Source of the DNA: Polyporus tsugae
Lineage: Eukaryota; Basidiomycota; Agaricomycetes; Polyporales; Polyporaceae
DNA: 64,000 nucleotides
NCBI GenBank assembly: GCA_024305745.1
Contig: JAHRBS010000009.1
Coordinates: 434,001-498,000 of the forward strand
Direction of reading: 5' to 3'
The notes below the pieces were generated by a model. That model was not told where the DNA came from. It saw nothing but the letters and a program-made list of their open reading frames with translations, and made no database searches. Made by a program: the position numbers and the translations under genes. Below, piece after piece: positions 1 to 9,570 of this stretch (the first letter of the stretch is position 1; each line of letters starts with the position of its first letter).

Positions 1-859
1 CTTCCCCTCCCTCCCTAGCTCCCCGTACCGCTACTGCTCGACGCCTCTTCACTGGCATCGCGCGCTGCCCCACGCTCGTATACGGGCATCGAAGAGCTGC
101 TGCGCACCGGCGCGAGTGTGCATGCATCAACACTGGACGTGCGGGGCGGGTTCACGCCGTAGATGTCTGTCCGTTCCGTTCCGTTTTGTTTTTGTTTCGC
201 TCCGTGTTCTCGGCGCGGGGGCGTGCATGTATGCGGGAGAAGCGACGAATTCGAATGCCGACTCGTACATAAAGATGTAAATACTACGTAGTAGCTAGAC
301 CGCCACCCTCGATGGACCGTATACTGTGTATGTATCGCGTAGCCTTCCGTTATATAGTATCTTGATAGACTTTTGGATTGTTGGACGATTTGGAGTTTGG
401 ATGTGGACTTGGACTTGGTGGACGTGGACTTGGGGACGCCGACGTTGGTGTGTGTGCATGTAACTAGCATGCCATGTTGCAATGTTATGTGACTTCGCAT
501 GCGACGGCATGCGTTGTGCGACGGTGATGTTGGTGATATACTTGTCCTCTGCTATAGAGCGCGATAAGCTTGTACACAGTACACTTGCTGACCGGCGATT
601 TACGGTAGCTAATCAGTGAGAAGTTCAAACCAGATCCACTGGCAAATACGCCGGCGGCGAATTGAAGAGCGGAATGGACAGGTAGTCGGTGAGGGGCGTC
701 AACAGCTTCCGTCCGAATTAACACTCTATTGCGATGATACAAGATACAAAGTGTGATAATACAACTAGGACCACTGGTAGGATAGGGCAGATCTTCCAGC
801 CGGTGTGAAAATTCATGCAACGGAGGGCACTGGCAGAGCGATATCTACATACGCCGAAG
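1..859. other. No gene recognised
   Basis: I see no supportable gene here. The short open frames on both strands are low in complexity and show no family motif. A loose repetition of GGACTTGG / GGACGTGG lies near 400-440. The right part borders the 3' end of the relic kinase that reads leftwards from 2.2 kb. Confidence 0.5.
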
Positions 860-2160
860 GAACTCACTCCTGGGGGGACAAAGCCGCTGCAGCCTGGCAG
901 GCAGCTTTGCCAGCGCTGGCCGTGCGGTTCTGCGGCGAGCGAAGGTAACGAGGGGGCGCAGACGCCCTGGGCCATTCCTTGGACTCGTCCGATACGCGTC
1001 TCCGCTTGGTCCCGACGCGCTTCGACCGCGGAGGCGGCTGGAATGGGGGTCAGGCGAGGTGCTACACAAATCGAGCGCTGCGCCGAGCACGACCACCATG
1101 TCATCGTGGGACACCTTTTGTTCCTCTGTGGGGCCCTCGCTCTTCTTCGAACTTCCGGCTTACTGGGGCAAACTCGGGTGAGAATCCACAACCTACCGTC
1201 GTCGGGCTCGGATGGTGGGCCGGTGGTGGTGGTGGTGGTGGTGGTGGCAGTGGTGGTGGTGGCAGTGGAGGTCAGAGTACTTAGTATCTGTGGCTTCGCT
1301 ATGGGTTTCTACTTGTTCTCGTGAGCGAGCACGATGTAACGAGCCTTGAACCATGACAGGCCCGGGAGCCTCTCGAAGAGCCTGTCCAAGGGGTTGCCGA
1401 AGCACAGGTACGTTTCACAGCCAAGGAAGATACTGCCCCGTGTATGCTACTCAGCTTCAGGCGTCGGCAAGTGTCCATCCCACGCGATCCGTAGTAGCCG
1501 TAGGGTTGGGAGTACGCACCCAGGAAGTCGACAATTAACTCGCTATCGCAGTTGACGCTCTTGATGCAACGTCGGAGGGCGTAGTGTAGGAAAACGCAAC
1601 GGTGGAAGAAATAGTTTGAGCTCGCCCGCGAGAGTGGTGTGAATGGGTCTGGGCGTAGGCAGCGCGCGCTACCCCTGGGCGGTGCATTGCCAAGTCCCCT
1701 GAACGCACAACATGAGCCATTGAGCTGATTCACTCAAACGTAGGGCCACACCACTCACTATTCGCTCCGATGGTTGACTTGGGCGCATTTCGCGTTCCTG
1801 TGGCTTGACCATCTCCCAGTCTACGAGGCTCCACCTCAGCGAAGCGACGGGGCCGCCCGCGGAGACGCGGACGCGCGGATAGACGGCGGTGAGCCTGAAG
1901 ACCAATGTCGCGGTGTACCAACGTACTACGTAGCGGCTTGCCAGAGCTTGCCAATGAACGGAAGCCAAATGCAGCGAGTACGCAATCGCACGAGGACCGA
2001 CAGACTATACGGGAGACTCACCTACAACCGTGACGCAGTCGAATATTATTTGAGCGGGTTGTCGAGGATACTCCGAGTCCCAGTCGAAGCGAGCAAGATG
2101 CATTGCAACCTCCTGCACCACGAGACAGTAGCACTAGTGGTTTAGTGAAGTCGCAATGAC
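860..2160 (-). pseudogene. FunK1 protein kinase relic (copy 0)
   Basis: This is a decayed kinase of the A/B type, readable only in pieces. Near 2060-2150 there are remnants of the strand before the catalytic loop. Near 1780-1830 the DWEM-KP metal-loop segment survives, followed by a SERIV-like end of exon 3. Near 1500-1640 the helix corresponding to FHV-LYYALRY survives as HYALRRCIKSVNCDSE, and near 1090-1110 the tail motif SHDDMVVVLG matches copy A. Frames change repeatedly and stops intervene. The HRD loop and the whole N-terminal half are not found upstream, so the copy is 5'-truncated. It lies in the same orientation as copies A and B. I am confident of the family because of the motif order, but not of exact borders. 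Confidence 0.75.
1222..1272 (+). repeat. GGT trinucleotide microsatellite
   Basis: An almost pure (GGT)n run of about 26 bp is followed by interrupted GGT/GCAGT units. It sits in the part of the relic kinase that encodes the variable linker of intact copies, a region under little constraint. On the minus strand it would read as His codons. Confidence 0.9.
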
Positions 2161-3345
2161 CTGGGCAGTCTGAGTCAGTCTTTGTCTTGGATTTCTTCGG
2201 AGCTCCCATCGGGCCGGGGAGGAGCCGGTCTCAGCTGCTGCGTTCCCACGCATTCCGCGCGGTCTCCGTCGCGTGTGCCTGGGCCCTGGATGTACATAGA
2301 CGAGTGTCGGCATGTTCAAGAGGACCGTTCGCGTGTCGTGAGGGACCTTCGGTCAGCAAACCTCTCTCTAGTCTATACTGGCAGTAATTTCTGAATCGCA
2401 GACGCTCGGAGCGCGAGAGACGAGAGCTTCGAATGGGAAGAACGAATATTAATGGGATTTGGGTTTGGCCTGCTTTGGCCGATGCAAATGCGTGCCGAAC
2501 TTCGTAGACTAACGAGGCCTTAAAGTTGAAGCTAAATACACGCGTACGAATACGAGTGCTGGATATAAACAATGGGAGCGCGGGGATCCGTCGGGGGTCA
2601 GGATGATGGTGGAGGATGATGGCGGGATGAGACAAGGGTCCTCTACTGAGGAGCATGCGCTCGCTCGCCCATGCGTCACTCGGTTGACGCCGAAAATCCA
2701 ACAGTGTTTCAAGCAGGTTTCAAGTCGTCACCGTACTAATAAGTAGCCTCACTTTTCAGGCCGACTTCTGACGCTCCTAGAGGCTCTCACAGTGGCCTGC
2801 CATAGCCTGCCATCCCAATCAGCATGCCAACTTGTGAAGTGCCGACTAAGCCACCCCAATCGACTACGGAATCGCTACCGGCAGAGATCTGTGCAGCTCG
2901 CCGGTGGCTACATCCGGTATGGTCTGCATATCCCCACGTTCCAAGCTTGCGGTCCCGACGTTTTACAATACATTAGGCACAGTGGCGTTGTTCACAACAA
3001 CTTGAGCCGCGAGCGGATGTTTTTTCGACGCAACGGCAACAAACCTTACACTGGCAGCACCATCTTCAAAGATCCTTCTTTCTAGATTGTACTATTCCCG
3101 TGATGTATTGCGGTGCGTTCACCCGCGGCCACAGGCTATGGCTTCATTCTTCGCAATATCAACTGCGGCAGCGCTGTAATATGTGTGTATGTCGCAGTGC
3201 CAGCGGCTCCGAACGAGATGAACTGACAGATCTCCGAACATAGCTTCCCAGGACCTCAACACCTTTAATACGGGGCCAAGTGCAGTCAGAGGCTCCTCAC
3301 CCCCCTTCAGGCATTCCGATCATACTTCGAGAGCGCGATCCCACA
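2161..3345. other. Intergenic; possible kinase-like scrap near 2.9-3.1 kb
   Basis: No convincing gene. A plus-strand frame at 2940-3085 reads YIRHSGVVHNNLSRERMFF, which recalls the catalytic loop of a kinase-like fold but lacks the Asp of HxD and has no supporting N- or C-lobe. The rest holds the upstream region of the P450 gene; no clear TATA box was seen. Confidence 0.35.
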
Positions 3346-5593
3346 ATGTCTCTCTCGGCGTCGAACATCACCTTCGCCCTTCGGAGCGACTTCGCTCCAG
3401 CTTTCCTCAGGCTGGCCGTCCTCATTTCTGGGATCATCGTCGCTCTTTCGCTCCTCCGCCGTACCCCCCGAGACAAGGCTGGCAATGTTGTCCCTCCCGG
3501 TCCCAAGGGATTTCCTATTATCGGTGAGCACCTCCTTTGCGTTGTTTTCCCAATTTCACCACACTTAAATGACGCCCTTCAGGAGTCTTCCCTTACCTTT
3601 CGAAGTATCCTGAACTCAGCCTTCACAAATGGGCGAAATAATATGGTCCCATCTACTCGTTCACGATCGGCGACCAGAGATTCATCGTCCTCTCGGACCC
3701 GAACATCGTGAAGGACATCCTCATCACGAACGGCGCGATATTTTCCTCCCGCAAGGATATGTTCCTCAAGGTGCAAACCATCCTCGTCCACCGCGGCATC
3801 ACCACTAGCGGTTACAACGAGACCTGGTATGTCTACCATCCTCCTCTTCCCAAAACCTTGTTACTCCCGCCCCTTACATTCGGTTTCGCGAAACGCAGGC
3901 GGAAGCACCGCCGTATCGCGGGGAAGATCTTCACCGCCCGTGCGGTCTCCACGTACGGGCAAGTGATCGAGCTCGAGGCGAAGGAGATGATCCGCACGTT
4001 GTTTATTGACGGAAAGGCAGGCGCGACCGCCATCAACCCCGCGCCGTACACCAGCCGGTCCGCTCTGAACCCCATCCTCGTGGCCATCTACGGCTTCCGC
4101 ACCGAGTCCATGTCGGACCCAGTCGTTAAGGAGGTCCTCCGCATCTCGCGCGAGTTCATGTACGGCGCTCACTCTAGTCGATTCCCGAATCTCGTACACC
4201 CAGGTCGGACTGATTTTTATCTTTCGATTGATAGGAACTTGACTGGCGCGGTGTCGAACGCTGTCGACTTCTTCCCGTTCCTGCGGCGCTTCCCCAACCG
4301 GATGACCGCCCGAGCGAAGCAGCTGCACCAGGACATCCTCATCTTGAACCGGCCGTTCGTCGCCGACATCGAGGCGCGCCTCAAGCGCAGCGACCCCGTC
4401 CCCGACTGCCTGGCAAAGACCCTCCTCCTCACGCGCGCGGAGGAGGAGCTCGACGACCTCGACATCGTTATCATGTGCGGTGCCCTAATCATCGCTGGTG
4501 TCGAAACGGCAAGTATTGTTCAAGTCCTCAGGCTCAGGCTTGTCGACACACCATGAGTTGCTCACTCAGCGATCATGATCTCCAGACCGCGTCGATGCAG
4601 CAGTGGTTCGCGGCGCACATCGCAGGTTGTCCTGATATCCAGGAGAAGGCGCAGGCGGAGCTCGACCGCGTCTGCGGACGCGACCGTCTCCCCAACGAAG
4701 ACGATGAGAGGCACCTCCCGTACATCCGTGCGATCGCTAAGGTCGGTTGAGCTTGATTCTCTGCGGTGCTATCCAGTGTCGACCGTTGCTAATCGCCGCG
4801 GCGCAGGAAGTCGCGCGTTTCCACAGCCCGTTCTGGCTGGGCACGCCGCACTTCAGCACCGAGGACTTCGCGTACCATGGGTACCTGATCCCGAAGGATA
4901 CCGTCGTGATCGGCAACACAGTGCGTGATGCTCGCTGACGCTATCGTATTGTCTCCGACCCGCGACCTGACTACCCAAATCCGACGGCAAATTTAGTGGA
5001 CGATGCACAGGGACCCTGTGCGGCACCCGGACCCGTACACGTTTAATGTGAGTGGCTAAACTGTTGCTCGACTTGGCCTGCGCGCAGCACACTCCCTCGC
5101 TAACCCCCTCTGGCAGCCCGAGCGTTACCTCAACGACACCCTTTCCTCTGCGGAGTCGGCGCACCTCCCAGACATCATGGAGCGTGACCACTGGTCGTTC
5201 GGGATCGGGTACGTCCCTCACATAATCTTAACCCACATTCAATGCGTCTGTCTGTGCTTCCCCGTCGCTGACCGTCACTCCCTTCGCACTCCCTACTATA
5301 CCCGCGCGTCCCTGCCGTCCGCCCCCCCCCCCCCCCCCCCCCTTGCACGGTGCGCGCCAATGCCAACTTCTTCAACTTCTCGCAGGCGCCGCATCTGCCT
5401 GGGTGTCGTCCTCGCCGAGAAGGAGATCTTCCTCGGGCTCGCGCACATGCTCTGGGCGTTCAGGATCGACCCCATCCCCGGCGTGCCGATCGACCTGAAG
5501 GAGTACGACGGCGTCTCCGGGCGCTCGCCCGTGCCCTTCGTCGTCCGACTCACCCCGCGGCACTCGAGCGTCGCGCACGTCCTGGGCTTGTGA
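3346..5593 (+). pseudogene. Cytochrome P450 monooxygenase with one in-frame stop
   Basis: Microsomal class II P450. Nine exons (3346-3523, 3583-3826, 3899-4159, 4235-4508, 4586-4741, 4807-4920, 4997-5047, 5117-5208, 5386-5593) add up to 526 codons including the stop, normal for the family. Visible parts: an N-terminal membrane anchor (about residues 20-40), the proline hinge PPGPKGFPIIG, the I-helix AGVETT, the K-helix EVAR (ExxR), the FNPERY meander motif, and the heme loop FGIGRRICLG with its Cys ligand, split by the last intron. Intron 4 starts with GC (GCAAGT) instead of GT; only this junction keeps the I-helix frame. Exon 2 has TAA at 3639-3641 in the segment before YGP, where this family often has a Gln or Lys, so one C-to-T change of CAA would explain it. 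Without readthrough the product ends after about 80 residues. Everything else is intact, so this is a recent null or a base-call error. The substrate cannot be inferred. Confidence 0.85.
5322..5342 (+). repeat. 21-bp C homopolymer inside P450 intron 8
   Basis: A run of 21 C lies between the donor at 5209 and the acceptor before 5386, within the pyrimidine-rich part of the intron. Length is likely to vary between strains and between sequencing runs. Confidence 0.9.
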
Positions 5594-6257
5594 GCGCGTC
5601 CGCCCGGGCCACTGAATCGTTGGAACACCTAGCGTCAGGGCCGCGCGCTAGCCTGAGCACTGGCAGCGGCTTGGCTCTGGGAAAAGACTTTGCTGCACCC
5701 GGCCCGGATGAGTAGAGTCGTGAGCTTGACACGCTCGTCATACAGTATATACAGTACTTTAATTCTACTATCCTTGTTCATGATTGTGCCTGCTGCGCAG
5801 ACGGTGGGGCTTCCTCCTCCCGTTTTAATACTACCTTACTTATTACGCCGCATCGGGGTGCTGTCGATCAGTCGCCATACTCGGATTTGGTCGGCCTCGG
5901 GAACGAGATGTGTTCCTCGTGCTGCGACACCCGCCCATTTATGCTCTTCCCGGCCATATGATCAATAGAACTCTCGCGGCAGTTCTTTAACGGACTTGGG
6001 TGGACGTCGGTCGAGCTGGCATGCATTTTGGATTTCATGGAGATGCGCGACGGAGGTTGGTGTCACGGCGGTGAGCAATCGAGCACGATGTCGGTGACAA
6101 GCGACGGGGACGAATGCTCGCGTTCGAACATTTGATGACCTGATAATACAAGTGCGATACAACTGACTACCTACAACAGTGCTAAGAAGCGAAAACAGAA
6201 AAAAGCGCGAAAGGAGGAAATAGTTCATACGACGGAAGGCAGAGCTCCATCCACACC
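5594..6257. other. Tail-to-tail intergenic region
   Basis: This separates the 3' ends of the P450 (plus strand) and kinase A (minus strand). It is AT-richer than its flanks. I see no gene or repeat. Confidence 0.5.
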
Positions 6258-8859
6258 CTACGGCGACTCGTCCTCGAGGAGAAAGCCCAGGCTGTTGGCC
6301 GTGCGCCTCTGCGGCGTGTGAGGCGAGCGGGGTGTGACCAGGGGACGAAAGGGTGGCGGGGGCTCAGACACGCATGCGTTGGCCTTCTCGATGCGCTTCC
6401 GCTTGTTCTCGACGTTCTTCGACGGAGGCTGCTGGAACCTGCCACCGGACGGGGGCTTCCATCCGGAAGGGATCTGGTCCTCCGCCTTCTGGTCAGGCCA
6501 GTTGCCACAAATGGCTGTGCCGAGCTCGACCACCATGCTATCGTGGGACTTGACGTGCCCTGCTAAGGTCTTCTCCTCCTCTGAGGGACCCTTGTCCTTC
6601 CTCGGGGCCTGTTGAACAGGGCGGCGTCGGGCGAGAGCGCTCAACACGTCGGTATCGGGCTTCAACTGCGTACGGGCCACTACTGGCGGGCCAGTCGTGT
6701 TGCTGGCCGACGTCGCCGCCTGTCGCTTCGCCGCGGCTTTCTGATTCTTCTCGTGAGCCAGGACAATGTAGCGAGCTTTGAACCAGGACAACAGCTGGGC
6801 GAATAGGTCGTCGAGGGGGTTGTCGAAACGTATGAAGGTATCGGAGCCAACGCAAATCTCGCCCTGCTTGATCGTTGAGCGCTTGAGGGCACCGCAGATG
6901 TACATCCCGTCCTCGTGACCGTAGAGGTCGAAGTATTGATCGAGGAAGTTGGCAATTGACTCGCCGCTGCAGTTAGCGCTCTTGACGTAACGGAGGGCGT
7001 AGTAAAGGAGCACGTGAAAGAAGGATTCAAGCTCGTCCGGGATGTCGACGCACATCAAACCCGGCGTGAGCAGTGCGATGGAGAGGTACTGCCAGGTCCC
7101 CTAAACGCAGAAGGCAATGTGAGTTAATGAGACCTTCAAAGGAAAGCCACGCTACTCACTGTCCGTTCCGGTTGTCGGGCCGTCCGTGGTTCGCTTTCGT
7201 CCTTGTGTTGGGGCTTGGACATCTCCCAGTCGGCGAGGATGCCTCTCCACTTCAGCGTGACCACGCCTTCCGCGTCCACGCTGATACGCGGATAGATGAG
7301 AATATTGCCTGAGCTAATGTCCCGGTGTAGCAAAGGCTTCTCGGGCATAGTAGCAGCTTCCTCATGAGCTGCAGCTAGATGTGAGCACGCCGGTGTGCAA
7401 AGGCCAATTGATGGAGGACCTACCGATAACGCAGTCGAACATCACCTGGACAAGCTGCTGAGGGTATTCGAAGCGATCAAGAGGCATCGCAACCTCGCGG
7501 ACGACGAGGCGGTAGTGCTGGTGGAGTCGCAATGGTTGAATTTGTTCAGTCTTCGTCTCGGACTCGTCGTGGTCATTGTCACGTTGTCGCTTCTTGCCCA
7601 CTGACGATGAGGAGTTGACGTAGGTGCGGGATGACTGGGTCGCGTCCGAGGCGGGAGTCGACCGGCCGCCTTCTTGCTTATTACGCTCCCACCAGTCAGG
7701 AGTCTCGGTAGTCTGCCCTTCGATATCCCCGTGGCAGAGCATGGTGGGGACGTTATAAACCTGAGCCTGGTTCAGGGCCGCCAGGATGTTGCCCTCCTTC
7801 TCGACGAACTCGTAGTTGGCCCGCCACGCGTCCTTCAGCCACACGAACCGCCCAGTCGCGCAGTCAAGGGCGACGTATCCGCGTGTACCCCGACCAGCCA
7901 TGCCCTTCGCAAGGAACGCGGGTTTGCCGATCAGGAACTTGCGACACCCCTCGCCGTCGGGAACCTCGACGCGGTAGCGAGGCCAGTCGGGCTTGAGAGA
8001 GGCCTTGAACATCTCCCCGCACGTACTCGAATTCGCCCTCGGGAAGTTTCCCGACCTTGAGCACGCGCTCGGAGTGGTTGACGGTGTTCTCCATATTCGC
8101 GGCTTTGAACATGGTGACGTAGTCGGGATCGGAGTCGTAGACACGGGTCGCGGTGGGGTCGAGACCAAGCTGGGCAGACGAGCAGTTTCCGACGCGCCAA
8201 AGAATGTCGCAGAAGAAGCGCCAGTTCTTGACGTAGTTGAAAGGCTTTGTAACCACCACGCCGGAGCGATCCCAGCGCATGAATTGGGCTCGAGAGCCGA
8301 TCATGGCGAGCATGAAGAGGGAAACGCGCTGCTGGACAGCAAAGACGAGCTCGGAATGGGCCATCATGTCTTTTGGAACGTCTCTACCAGCGGTGATTGG
8401 GACGGGGCTGTGGTCCTCCACCTCGTTGATCTCGCAGTCATTGAACCATATAGGTATGATTTGGTCAGCCCACTGTCGTTTCGTGTCGGTGGTTGCACTG
8501 TCTGCGTTGGAAAAGAACGCAACGAGGTCAACCTCCTGTCAGTTGGGTACCACGGCCGAGGGATCAGGGTGTTCATCGAGGTCACAGATTTTGAGACCTG
8601 GAGCGAGATTATTCCTGTTGACCGCGTTGACCTGCGCACTAGGTGTCAGTTATCCCGCGACAGTCAGCGAAGCAAGCTGTCAGCAACCACTCACGAAGGT
8701 GGCACGGACGATGGCTTTGGTCAGGTCGTCCGCCTCCGATAGGTCCGCGAAGGGATTGTTGTCCCGCTGCGAGTTATGGCTGAGACTACTCTCAGAGATA
8801 GGGAAGAATGCGCTGCAGAACTCGTCCGGCTCAACGAAGACCGCGCCCCAGCACGTCAT
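6258..8859 (-). pseudogene. FunK1 protein kinase copy A, two disabling changes
   Basis: Four-exon layout as in copy B (exons 8859-8695, 8631-7424, 7368-7160, 7100-6258). Kept motifs: GRGTRGYVALD glycine-rich segment, WLKDAW lysine strand, LLHRDISSGNILI catalytic loop, DWEMSKP metal loop, GTWQYLS segment, DELESFFHVLLYYALRY helix and a basic KNVENKRKRIE tail. Disruptions: TGA at 8539-8541 in exon 2, where relatives read a basic or polar residue before Q-VD (CGA to TGA would explain it), and one extra G in the G run at 8015-8018 (minus strand), which shifts frame just before MFKASL. The VEFK motif of the N-terminal domain has become IWFN, so that domain was probably lost too. Exon 1 is shorter than in B. 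It lies head-to-tail with B, 712 bp downstream of B's stop. Confidence 0.88.
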
Positions 8860-9570
8860 GTGCGGTGGTTGACAGGATACGTTTGAGAATTACCGTGAGG
8901 GACTCGAGATTATGCCAGCGTGCTTGGGAGGTGTTGAATGAGTGGTTGTAGAGCCTAGATTTCTGCAGCCAGTTATCCAAGAAAGCCCGCGGACAATATT
9001 GTGAACGGTGGTGTTGATGGTGGCCGTTCGAGTGTAAGTTCGATTACCATCTTGGCAAGCATGCAAAGTTCGCTTACGTCGATGTTGGCGCCGGCCCTTC
9101 AGGCACCACTGTGCCGCGCATGCAACTTGAAGCCTGTGGCTCGAAGCTGGGGATTACAGTACGGAGGCAGATATTGCCATAATTTGTAACATAGAATGAC
9201 ACTCATCTACAAGGGAACGCACGTCTCGACGACACTGTCGGCACCGGCCGGTGCTCGAACAACGAACAACAGCCGGTGGGCACGGCAGATTCCCGTGTCA
9301 CGACGTACTACACGGTAGTTAAGGAGGTTTGTGCTTCGGCGTGAAGGAGAGAGATGACGGCGAAGAGCGGACCAAAGAGAGCACAGTCATTCACCTAAGG
9401 CGATGTAACCCTGCGTCCGACAAACATTCCGTGTTGCGAAAATACAGTGGCAAGTGCGATACAACCGAGTAAGTAACATACAGTTTAGCAAAACCGTCCA
9501 ATCGAAGCGAAAACAGAAAGAGGCATGAAAGAAAGACATAAGTCATACTCACGACATCCACCGAAGGTCC
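8860..9570. other. Upstream region of kinase A and 3' flank of kinase B
   Basis: No gene. It holds the presumed promoter of kinase A. A short block at 9013-9035 (reverse complement CGAACGGCCACCATC) matches the core of a longer element shared upstream of kinases B and C. Confidence 0.5.

Noticed and set aside
1193..1405. His-rich protein
   Set aside because: It is only the reverse reading of the GGT microsatellite.
2940..3085. Separate kinase-like gene (YIRHSGVVHNNLS)
   Set aside because: Only one loop-like string, lacking the catalytic Asp, with no N-lobe or C-lobe around it.
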